Assembly: GCA_037447605.1 (NCBI GenBank)
Contig: CM074805.1
Span: forward strand, 3,928,737 to 3,992,736
DNA: 64,000 nucleotides
Source of the DNA: Zygnema circumcarinatum
Lineage: Eukaryota > Streptophyta > Zygnematophyceae > Zygnematales > Zygnemataceae
Direction of reading: 5' to 3'
Under the pieces are notes generated by a model that worked only from the letters and a program-made list of their open reading frames with translations, was not told the DNA's origin and did not search any database. The translations under genes were made by a program, and so were the position numbers. Below are positions 1 through 9,700 of this stretch, piece by piece (within the stretch, counting starts at the first letter, position 1; the number at the start of each line of letters is the position of its first letter).

Positions 1-18
1 GGGGGGGGGGGGGGGGGG
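1..18. repeat. Homopolymer G run at window edge
   Basis: The first 18 bases are all G. Such a run is more likely a sequencing or contig-end artefact than biology. The rest of 1-357 shows nothing recognisable beyond the 3' flank of the minus-strand gene that follows. Confidence 0.8.
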
Positions 19-357
19 AGGTGCTAAGTCTATGAGCACTATGAGCTGAATGTTTGCAAACTACCCCTCTCTTAATATTCCCTCAACACCCAAACCACTG
101 AAACCTGAATCTCGGATTCTGCCAACTCCCGCATGGAATCGGCAAAATATCGGAGACCTAAGGGGATAGAGACAGCAGGTGGGCGGTGACAATTTCATTA
201 AACCTCACAAAACTTGATGGGGTAAAGGACACTGCAGTCTTCAAGAAGGCATGTTGGAAGAACTGGCTCTCGTCCACTCCTTTCCCCCACTCCCTCTGCC
301 CCTCCCTCCGTCACTTCTATACACCTGACGATGGAGGAGACGTCCTCGTCACTCTGC

Positions 358-2871
358 TCAGAAGGAAGGGAAAGGGTGAGACGGACAAGCCTGCTCACTT
401 TTTGTATGCAGGGGACTCCCAGTTAAAGGAGAGCTTCGCCGAGGTGTCGAAGGGGTTGTGACTGCACCGCCAAAACTTGGGCGACTAACTGCAAATTGAA
501 GGCTATGCAGGGCAGCAAGCTTCCTTTGGGCCCTCCTCCACCTCCTGGCCATGGCACTCTCTTGTGAGTCCGTTCCCTCATCTCCACTACCATCTGATTT
601 CTGTAGCCTCTCCTTAGCCACTCCACCTCTGTTATTGTCCATCTCCAACTCTCCGCTGTGTCCCAACATTTCACACAAGTCAAGTTTCACAGGAAGGCTG
701 CCGCCTCTTGCAAGTCCAGTGGGAGCCTCTTTTCCTCCATTTTGTCGCTTTATTGATTGGAGAGCGATTGGACTGCTACGTACAGTTGACATTCTGCTCC
801 ACATGAGCGGCTTCAAGTTCATCCTCCCACCAGGTGACTTTCCAGGGCTTTCCGGAATAGCAACTTCGTGCAAAAAACCTTGAAACTCAAACTCTTTCTC
901 ACTGTCAGCTGCACCTTGCTTGTTTCCAGTCTCCTGTCTCTGAACCTTCTGCTCTGCAAACTGACTACCCTCTGCTTCAGGGTCTCTCGCAGCGAACTTA
1001 TTTCCAAAGATTGCCAGTCCAATCTCCTCCAGAGTCCTGCCCCTTGGTTCGCTTTCATTCACCTTTCCCTGCTCTCTCAACTGTGGAGCAATCTCCTCCG
1101 TATCCGAGTCCCACTCGTTACTTTTGTGCTCATGTTCTGAATAAGTCTGAGAGGTTGGAGACTTGTTCAATGAAAAAGCGTTGTTTGTATCTGTGATCGC
1201 TGGTCGTGGGAGACGACGGCTAAGTGGTGACACGGAACGTGCTCGCATGCCAACCTCCCGTGCAGGACTTCTTGCAAGTGGAGGCCGAGAAAGAGGAGGG
1301 AGTGAAGATTTAGATTCAGGGGACCCCTCAGTATGAGCAGTCACTGGCGATTGGCGGCTTCGGACAGAGGGAGGAGAGGCTCGTGCTGAGAGAGGAGGTC
1401 CGAGGAGTGACAAGGGCTCGGCCATAGAGTAGTCCTTCTGCATGGGGGAGTAGGAGGTGGAGGGGAAGTCATGGGGGAGGGGAGGGACGGGCATGGGAGG
1501 AGAACGGCTGGGTGAGCGAGCAGGAGAGGCGGAGGGAGAAGCTGAAGGGGACACAGAGGGGAAGGAGGAGACTCCAAATGGGGCACCCAGTTCAGCTTCT
1601 GCAGGGATGATGTCCTTTGGAAACTGCTCAGTTAACGTGGAGGTAGGAACCCGGGAATTTGCATATATCATGTCAAGATGGGAGACGGGAGGAGTAGGAG
1701 AGGGAGAGCGAGAGCGCCTGCGAACAGGACGCTCTGTTCTGTGGTTAGGACGGTCAGCCCTTTCCGCGAGTGCAGAAGCATTGTTATCCTGAGGGGCCTC
1801 CCATTCCTTCCATGGAGTAGCCACTGGAAGGCTTGAAGCTCTTGCCAACGCAATCGCAGGCCCGTCCCTGCTCCTGAAAGCGGGAGGAAACTCGGCAATT
1901 TGAGGGTTTGTGAGAGCAGGAACATCGAGAGAGTAGCTGCCAGCTCCTTCGCCCTGCCTGAAGGCCGCCATGTGAGAGTAGAAATCAGTGTTGTTTGGCT
2001 CAGTAGAAGGGCCTCTACCTGCAACTCCTGAGTCATCATTGTTCTCACAGTCAGTGACATCAGTCAAATTCATCTCCTCCAACTCCTTCTGCAGAGCTAT
2101 CTTCCCCGCGCTTCGCCTACGAACTACTTTTGCAGTTCCATGTTGACTAGGCACCTCCCCCTCTCCTGGGTTTGTTTGCCGCGCTGACAGTACCGAGTCC
2201 GGAACGTCTACCTCACAAGCCCAGTCTCTCTCAGCCCAAGGAAGCTCCCACTCACTCTCCCTCCGGTGTCTCTCTTCACGCGTCCAGTCTCTCTCAGCCC
2301 ATTGAAGCTCCCAGTCTCTCTCTCCCTGGCCTGAAGTCGCAGTCTTCATTCTTTCGAGCTTCCGTTGCCTCCACTGCATTTTTGTAATCTCGCTTTCTTT
2401 GGCCGCCTTGCCAATTTCTTGCGCGTCCCACTTTGCCATTCCTCGCACTCTCTCATAGCCCTCCGTTGGAGAAACGGACAATTTCTCTGCAGCCCCTCTC
2501 TCCACAGGTGACTTCCTGTCACTGTTTAATCCCCCCTTCTCCACTTCTTCAGAAAGCCCTAATCCGGCCGCATATCTCGGAAGGGGACTGCTACCGCTGC
2601 TACTGCTCTTCCTCGAAAAAGACTTCGCTGCTTTAACAGAGGCATGCGGAATGCTTCCCTCTTTAGTGGGAGCTTCTTTCCCTCTCCCCTTCTCACTCTG
2701 TCCTTCCCGATATTTGTGTGACTGTGCCTCCCCCAGCCGCTGATTAATATCCTCACTGCGATGGCGGATAAGCTTGCTTGTGGAGGCCGGTCGTGAAAGG
2801 TGATCTCTGCTCGGAGAAAGGCCTTCCGGAAGGACCTGCACTCGCATTTGATGCTTTTGCCAGAAATGCAT
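358..2871 (-). CDS. Unknown low-complexity protein, 837 residues, 5' end uncertain
   Basis: A single 2.5-kb open frame reads leftward and stops with TGA at 358. I do not recognise the family. The product is mostly disordered: Ser/Pro/Arg-rich tracts in the middle (SPSASPSASPARSPSRSP), charged stretches, and a basic patch near the C-terminus (RRWRRAQRKLAALHSL). Residues around 183-220 carry an internal duplication (WELQWAERDW, then WELPWAERDW). An in-frame TAG lies nine codons upstream of the ATG at 2871, so that ATG may be the start; alternatively, AG dinucleotides just upstream could be acceptors for an earlier exon. The length without a stop and the consistent charge pattern argue for a real exon. 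It could be the large last exon of a bigger regulatory or cytoskeletal protein. Confidence 0.6.
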   Translation of the reverse strand: MHFWQKHQMRVQVLPEGLSPSRDHLSRPASTSKLIRHRSEDINQRLGEAQSHKYREGQSEKGRGKEAPTKEGSIPHASVKAAKSFSRKSSSSGSSPLPRYAAGLGLSEEVEKGGLNSDRKSPVERGAAEKLSVSPTEGYERVRGMAKWDAQEIGKAAKESEITKMQWRQRKLERMKTATSGQGERDWELQWAERDWTREERHRRESEWELPWAERDWACEVDVPDSVLSARQTNPGEGEVPSQHGTAKVVRRRSAGKIALQKELEEMNLTDVTDCENNDDSGVAGRGPSTEPNNTDFYSHMAAFRQGEGAGSYSLDVPALTNPQIAEFPPAFRSRDGPAIALARASSLPVATPWKEWEAPQDNNASALAERADRPNHRTERPVRRRSRSPSPTPPVSHLDMIYANSRVPTSTLTEQFPKDIIPAEAELGAPFGVSSFPSVSPSASPSASPARSPSRSPPMPVPPLPHDFPSTSYSPMQKDYSMAEPLSLLGPPLSARASPPSVRSRQSPVTAHTEGSPESKSSLPPLSRPPLARSPAREVGMRARSVSPLSRRLPRPAITDTNNAFSLNKSPTSQTYSEHEHKSNEWDSDTEEIAPQLREQGKVNESEPRGRTLEEIGLAIFGNKFAARDPEAEGSQFAEQKVQRQETGNKQGAADSEKEFEFQGFLHEVAIPESPGKSPGGRMNLKPLMWSRMSTVRSSPIALQSIKRQNGGKEAPTGLARGGSLPVKLDLCEMLGHSGELEMDNNRGGVAKERLQKSDGSGDEGTDSQESAMARRWRRAQRKLAALHSLQFAVSRPSFGGAVTTPSTPRRSSPLTGSPLHTKSEQACPSHPFPSF
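2219..2330 (+). repeat. Imperfect tandem duplication of about 75 bp
   Basis: The segment CCAGTCTCTCTCAGCCCA occurs at about 2220 and again at about 2292, each followed by a related GAAGCTCCCA stretch. It encodes the duplicated WEL-WAERDW unit of the minus-strand protein. Confidence 0.75.
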
Positions 2872-3827
2872 TTTGCCAAAGCCACCGTCGTGCTGCTACT
2901 AGGGCAGCCGACGCTCGTCTCAGATACAAATGGCCCTGCCTGTTCCACCCACCTGCCACCTGTTTCAAAACCTTCAAGACCTAGCTACTACCGATCACTT
3001 CCACACTCGTCCCGTATTACACTCCGATTCCACAATAAGGATTTCCACCGACTCTCCTCGACTCGTCTCCCCTCGCGCCCTTTGCCCTCCGCTTCCCCCT
3101 CGCCACCTCACTCTCTTCTTTCCCGCACTCGGCCTACTCAGTTCCCCCGCCTATCTCCGGCAAGCATGGGGGCCTCCCCCTCAACCATTCACTCGACCAT
3201 TCCGAAACAATTCCTACGCAGCACTACCTCTCCTCTCCTTCGTCCCTCCCTCCCACCCCCTTCTCTACCTGCAACACCTTCCTCTGCTTAGCCCTAACCC
3301 CCCCACCCTGCCCCGCCCCGCCCACCCCCCCACACTCTTCCCTTCTCTGCACTCTGCCCCCCACTTGCGAGAGCGAGTAAGCGAGAGCGAGAGATGGCGA
3401 GAGGGAGAGGGAGCGAGAGAGCTCGCGCGAGGCACGCGAGGCTGCGGCGGGGGAGGGGGAGGGCGACAGGCGGCAGGGAGGGGGGGGGGGGCTGGGCGGG
3501 CAGGCAGGCGCGCTCTGCTGCTGCCGGCGGCAGCCCGCCGGCCGGCAGCACTAAATTCCTGCCGGCCGGCGGACGAAGGCGACAAACGGGAGGTGGCTGC
3601 AAGTGGATCCGCGCGCTACGCGACAAGCGCGGCCGGTGGCGCAATGACGGCCCCTGTGACTTTACCGAGCGGCAGGCTACCGGCCGCTAGCCGCCAAAAG
3701 GGGCTGCCGACAGAACGGGTTTAGTCGGGAAATCGGAGTTGATCCGGCGGTGTTGTTGATCTCGCGAGTGGACGCGCGGACCGACCGCGACATGCCATGC
3801 CATTCTATGCCCAATCATGCGGCCCAT

Positions 3828-3868
3828 GCTGCAGGCCACATGGGACGGGGAACCACGAGGAGAAGCCG
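3828..3868 (-). repeat. Dispersed repeat, box-1 fragment
   Basis: GGGGAACCACGAGG at about 3846 is the reverse complement of the conserved first box of the dispersed family. The rest of the element is missing. Confidence 0.4.
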
Positions 3869-4458
3869 AGGCCGCGCCCTCGGACGGACGGAGAGGGCTA
3901 CGAGCAAAGCTATGAGAGGAGCGCCGCCTCTACGTACCGTAGGCCTCACAACAACGCGTCTCGAGAAGCAGCCCCTCCCCTCCCCGCAGGTGAGAGGAGA
4001 AGAGAGGGGAGGACACGGACCGACAAGGCGAGGCGAGCCAACAACAACAAGAACAACCACCAAGGCGATGATGCTGCTGCTGACGATGCTCATGATGATG
4101 GCGCACCGCCAACCGCCGCTGCCAACGCGGCCGCAAGGCGCCGGCGACGCGCGGACGGCGAACCGACCGGCAGCAAACCGGCGAGTGCGCACCTCGTATT
4201 GGCCGGCCGGCTGCACTTTGGCCTGCCGGCCGGCCGGGCGCCCGCCGCCAGGCGACAGCCTTCTGTGCGCGGCGCCGCTCTTTCCGGCTCTATTTGGCAG
4301 CTTGTGCCCCCAGCCGAAAAGACAAAGCTGCCCGCCCGTACTCCAGCTGGCCCGCTGTACGATCGGCTGATTAGCCCGCTGGTCGCCGTCTGCCTGGCTG
4401 CCACGTGGCAATGCAGGGCGCCGCCGATTCGTCCACGTGCCCGGTTTTAGTGGAATTC

Positions 4459-4471
4459 GTACGGACCGTAC
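4459..4471. repeat. GTACGG-A-CCGTAC palindrome
   Basis: A perfect 6-bp inverted repeat around one central base. A related motif follows at 4524-4536, and further CCGTACGG palindromes lie at 5561-5572 and 5578-5587. Confidence 0.7.
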
Positions 4472-4689
4472 AGGGTACTCCCCTCAAAATATCGGTAGCC
4501 CGATCCTTCCCGGATTCGATTTACCATACGGTACGGCACAGGCTGGATCCTGACTTTAGCTTGCTAGCCGTTGACCCCGGAAACGCGGGATTCCTGACTT
4601 TAACGAGAGCCGCTCGATAAAAAAATATCTTTATGTTTTTGTGACCTTATAGGTTGCTCCGCCCGCGCCATGCAGCAGTGAATGGGACA

Positions 4690-4745
4690 ACATTACTTCG
4701 TCCATGCACATGTAATGGCATCATCGCCATCGTGAGACATCCTTT
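4690..4745 (+). repeat. Dispersed repeat copy R1 (box 2 only)
   Basis: This copy contains the second half of the family consensus: TCCATGCACATGTAATGGC, then a small hairpin and CCATCGTGAGA. It lies head to head with copy R2; positions 4703-4737 pair with 4791-4825. Confidence 0.75.
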
Positions 4746-4767
4746 TCTTGGCAATCTTACTCTTGAA

Positions 4768-4888
4768 GAAATGGATGTGGCATGCATTGATCTCACGATG
4801 GCCATGATGCCATCACATGTGCAAGCACAAAATCAGCATGGGTAACCACGAGGAACTGGTCGCAAAGGACCAAGGGCAAAAAAAAAGC
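4768..4888 (-). repeat. Dispersed repeat copy R2 (both boxes)
   Basis: Read on the minus strand, it has a T-rich lead, box 1 (GACCAGTTCCTCGTGGTTAC), then box 2 with the GATGGC/GCCATC hairpin, GTGAGATCAATG and CCACATCC. It shares this order with the copies at 33.3, 43.8 and 59.8 kb. Confidence 0.85.
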
Positions 4889-5379
4889 TAGCGGAAGAGC
4901 ACGCAGAGGTTGAGGCTGTGCCTGCCTTGGGGGGAGGTCGTTTGGAAGCCCACCGGTACCAAAAGCGGTACTCTTCCTTGCGCTGCTGTGAATTGCAGCG
5001 CGGGAGATAGGTACTACTTTCGGAATATGCTTGTTCTATTTCCCTGTTTCCTTTCGCGGAGCGACAAGCGGCCTCGTGGTCGTCGAGAGGGCCTTCCTCC
5101 GAGGGAGGCGCTGAGTTTGGCCGCGTGCGCCATCGGAAGGTCACTGCCGCATGTCGGAGCGATAAGGGCTGTACTGCTACCGCGTCTCGCAATGGTGGCT
5201 CGCCACGTATACACATCTGTACACGTGGCAGAACGCCATTGACCGATGCTGTGCCCGTGTGCCGAGGCATCTGAGAAAGGCTCTCGTTCTCTCTCTTTCT
5301 CTCTCTCTCTGTCCGTCGTATTATAATTTGCGTTGTCGCTTGGCCCCATATTATTAGGGCGGACAAATCGCGGTCACTC

Positions 5380-5460
5380 GCAGGGAGAGGGGGAGGGAGG
5401 TAGGGAAAGAGGGAGAGGGAGGGAGGGAGAGAGGGAGAGGGAGGGAGAAAAACATGCGCC
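5380..5460 (+). repeat. Purine-rich GGGA tract
   Basis: Degenerate GGGAGAGGGAGGGA repeats. A (CT)n tract at about 5285-5311 precedes it. Confidence 0.8.
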
Positions 5461-5494
5461 AACGGCCGGTCGATATGTGCGCGAGCGGACAAAA

Positions 5495-5552
5495 AGCGGA
5501 CGGACGGACGGAGCAGATTCCCAGAGCGACCCGTCCGTCCGTCCGTCCGTCG
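5495..5552. repeat. GGAC array facing GTCC array (hairpin-capable)
   Basis: GGAC tetramers at about 5495-5512 are followed, 20 bases later, by GTCC tetramers at 5532-5552. The two arms are complementary over roughly 16 bp and can form a stem-loop. Confidence 0.8.
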
Positions 5553-6794
5553 TAAAGCAAATCCGTACGGATGGCTGACCGTACGGTACTGCCCGCGGCT
5601 GCTCGCGGGCGGGCGGGCGGGCGGACGCTCACTCAAGGGCGAGGGTCGGAGGGCGGGGAAGGTAATGGCTCCAAGGATTTTGGACCACAGTCTTGGCACA
5701 AGGCAGGCTCGCGGAGGCGAAGAAAGGCAGGAAGGCAGGAAAGAAGGAAGGAAGGAAGGAAGGCTTCGCCATCTCCGGTCGGTTGTAGCAAAAAGGGGAA
5801 GCAGCTTCGGGATAGTCTGTACTGGGATCGACGATTTTCCACAGCAGGTTGTATCCTTTCCCTTTCGTTATTTTCTTTCTGTTGAGTGAAGGCAATCGCA
5901 ATGCCTAGGACTAAGTCGGAAACAAACCTGCTTTTTCGGGTCCGATAGGTGTGAAGTCCTTGGAATCCGCGCTACGTTTTTTTAGGTTTAGCATACCCTA
6001 CATGGCCCGAAAACAACTTCAAAGCCACGCCTGGGCCCCTTGAGCGCTAGCAATACAATTCTATGATCCCGACTTCCACACAAATAATCTCTGACGAAGT
6101 TTAAGTCAGCCGATAGGGGGAGAGAAAAGAGCACGACAACTTCGTCGGCATACTGGAGAAGGCTACTCGGCGAGTCTCCGAGACGATCTTTTGATTATTT
6201 CCCAAAATGTAAAAGTATTCGCTCAAGCAAAGGCTTCTATTTTCAGCACTTTCTGCCAGGTTTTACAATAAACACTAGGCTGAATTAAAAGAACTTGCGA
6301 ATTTCAAGTTTAGCGAATTTCAGAATTCAAATTCGAAGATTTGATGACAGTTACGGTATGAACAAACTTTCTCTCACGTAAACCCGCCATAGCGCCTGTA
6401 GAACCAAATCATGACTTGAACATCTGCACTACAATTGAAAACTAGCTCCAAGGAAAACCTACACGGAACAATCTTCAAGCTTGCGCAACCGGCCGCCCTT
6501 TCTTGTACTCTTCACGGCCTAAAGCCCTAGAATCCTATATACCGCCTCAACTTCCCCATCGTTACATCGGAGTTCCTGTCACTCAGAGCTTGGAGGGATA
6601 GGTCCTCCAGCCTGCAGGGCCATTTGCTTTCTCCTCTTCGATGCCTCGATCATCTCACTGACAACCCAGCAGCCCCCAAAATTCAGATACAGAAATCATT
6701 CATCAACAAACAAACACACAGATACAAGATGATTAAGGCAAAAAAACAGGTGCAGGAAGGGCCTGAAGAGGTCTTTCAGTCAGCGGAGCATCAA

Positions 6795-9700
6795 TCACCT
6801 CTTGCGCTTCTTCTTTTGAATGTCGATCTTGGGCAGGGTGGAGATGTCCTTCCTTCGCAGCACACGAGTTTTTTCGTTCCCACGCTTCCTATGCTTGGGA
6901 AGTGAAAGCATCCAAGGTGGAACTTCGCTTCCTGAAGCTGTGATGACATTTGCAATGGACCTCAGTGACGGACTGTCACTCTCGGTGTAGAGAGTGATTG
7001 CTTTTCCCGGGCGTCCAGCTCTACCGCTCCGTCCTGCCATAGTCAACCAAAACACCTCATGAAGTTTTCTCCTCTCTTTCTCCAGCCCCAGCTTTTCCTT
7101 TATTCAAATCGAACAAACTTTTCAACTATCAATTAGCCAGGCCTCTCTGTTTCAGTGAAGTCCTGACTTTGAAAGCGAAAGTAGAAACCGGCAGACAGCC
7201 AAAATGGACTGAGGGATGACAACTAACGAAATTCCCCTCACCTATGCGGTGTACATATGAAGCCGTGCTCTGGGGAAAGTCGTAATTCACCACACAAGCC
7301 ACCCCTTTGAAGTCCATGCCTCGAGCCATCACATCCGTGGCTATCAGCACCCATGTTCGACCGGCTCGAAAGCTCTCCACCACTGCCTCCCTCTGCATTT
7401 CCAAATTGAACCAAGAATAACTCAACTTAACTCAACAGGGACATTGAAAACAGAGCTTCATCCCGAGCTACAATCTCAATCAGGTGAGCGGAGTCCACTT
7501 CACAGGCAGACTAGTTGCCAGAGATGCCAGCGACAAAGGCACCTTGCAACAAAGAAATAAAATGAAACGAGAAAGTCGACGACGGGTGTGTTCAACGATT
7601 TCACGCTACCTTTTGTCCAATAACAGTGATTTGCACCGTCAAAAGCTAACAAAAGAAACTCTCAAACCACTTCCATCGGACAACCCGCATACGGGAAGTC
7701 GGGCAAATGTTTGGGACAGCTCGCGGTCATTCCAAAGACACGGGACCAATGACATCTTCCGCTTAGTCTGCTGGACATAATCAGCCAGCACAAGCTAATC
7801 CTTGAGAGATTCTACACAAACTCTCAAGTGGCACAGAAGTGTTGGGTCTTCCAATGGGCACAGGAACACGCAGTGCTGTGCTGGTAAGAGACCGAGCAGA
7901 ATCTTGCAGGGCGACAACAGGCCAGGCACATTTCACATGGAAGGTCCACATGGCTGTGGCCTTATACATGCCATGCTTGAAGCCGCTGAACTACTCTGAG
8001 AAAGCCCAAGAGTCGTGCTAATCTGAAGCCAAAGTGCCATCTTCCTAGAGAAAAAATGGGGAGGGGAAAAGGGGAGGGCTTATGTTGATTGGCTGACCTG
8101 CGCTTGGGTTCTATCTGCATGGATGACATCCACCTTCACGCCATCAAAGGAGAGCTCCTTGTAAAGCTGCTTTGCCCTCTCTTTACTCTGTACAAACATG
8201 AGTACTGGTGGCTGCAATCCCTGTATACAAAAGCGCCTCCTTTAGTGAATAAGACAATCAGGCCGACAACTGCAAAAAGAAAATGCCACTGTAACCAAAA
8301 CATAATCCCTCAAAGCAGGTCCACAAGGAACTGAAACAAAACTAGGAGAACTGGCATCAGGTTGTCAGAGGTGTAGTTTCTCAACACAGATTTTCAGAAC
8401 GTAGCATAAGTTTGAGTGTTCATCATTTGCCAGTTGCCTCCTAGATTGATCAACATTGGGGAATCAAAAATCTTCATTTTCCAAGCAAGAAGACAATAGA
8501 CGATGCAAACAAATAAATCACCGTCTGCCGCACAACAACATTAGATCGACACATATAACATCTTCTGCACATGAGTGAAGTGAAGCAGCCTTTCAGTAGC
8601 CCACAAACAAGTGTGAGCATGAAGACAATCGACATGGCATCAGTTCCGTCCGCCCGTCTCTGTTTGTCATCATCAAGGATGCCCAAAATCCATGCAATAA
8701 ACGTAAATAGAATATTTCCAACACTATGTGACGACTTTCTTACTATAACTTATGTATACAAAGGAGTGAAAATACCTCTTGAAACATTTGTCGGACAGCT
8801 AACAACTTGCCCTCTTCAGAGCCTACAAACATAAGCTTCTGTTCCACAGTCTGCGCTGCTGCATTCCTGGAACCATGTCGAGCGACCGGATAGAAATTAG
8901 AAAGACAAAAGCAAACACAAAAAAGAAAGCATAGACCTAAACACTGGAAGCTAAGCAAACAGGTTTAGTGACAAGACATTTCTAGATAATGAAAAGCGCT
9001 CCTAGCAAAAACCAATCACGAGTATCTGCAAGAATCACATTTACGGTAAAAGTGCCATGGATTAGCATGGCCCCAAAACATTTTCTCAACTACTTCAAAA
9101 GAAAAGTAGCCTCTCCACGATATTGCAGTTGTCAGCAACACCATTTAACAAAAGAGCAATCTGGTGGTGCTCTATGCTGGTAAAACTGCTAACAGTTCTC
9201 GCATCACGATTTAACGCAGCAATGATAGGCACTGCTGCGCTGGTATAGATGCTTGGCCGAATTCCTAGCCAAAGAGGATTTTCGCTGGACACACATAGCA
9301 TTATCATTTAGCACGAAGGTGTACTTTAACTCTCAAAGACTGTCAGCAAATGTTTTATTTGTTGTCAATGGAGAACAGACAAGTTCTCTCAAGATGAATA
9401 TTTTCTCACATTGCCTTGAAGTGAACAACACAAAAGCGACTGAATGACGGCCATAGCGCGATTAGCAGCAAAAAAAAAGTTATGCGGCACTAACCGCTCT
9501 CCGATCACAATTCGAACTGGATCCTGCATAACGCTTCGGGCCAACTCCTCCACATTCTCTGGCAGCGTTGCGCTGAACAGTGAACGCACCACTTTAGGGT
9601 TTGAGCACGCAGCAATGACCTCATCAATCTGCTCCACGAAGCCCATCTCAAAAAGCTTGTCCGCTTCATCCAAGACGAGATGCTGAACTCTGCAAATGAC

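Larger units (their letters stand above)
2872..6794. other. GC-rich, low-complexity intergenic region
   Basis: This 3.9-kb region lies between the unknown minus-strand gene and the 3' end of RH57. Several overlapping open frames run through it on both strands (3265-4450 and 4833-5900), but they are Arg/Ala/Pro/Gly-rich, as expected of GC-rich DNA, and none resembles a protein. It holds polypyrimidine and purine tracts, CCGG-rich palindromes at 3530-3570 and 4200-4240, GTACGG palindromes, GGAC/GTCC arrays and copies of the dispersed repeat. The last part, 5900-6794, is AT-richer and probably contains the RH57 3' UTR. Confidence 0.6.

Noticed and set aside
3265-4450. Several long overlapping open frames of 100-260 codons on both strands.
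   Set aside because: They are Arg/Ala/Gly/Pro-rich products of GC-rich DNA, overlap in several frames, and show no family motif or splice support.
4833-5699. 288-codon minus-strand open frame.
   Set aside because: It runs through purine/pyrimidine tracts and its reverse-strand end is simply dispersed repeat box 1. No protein features.
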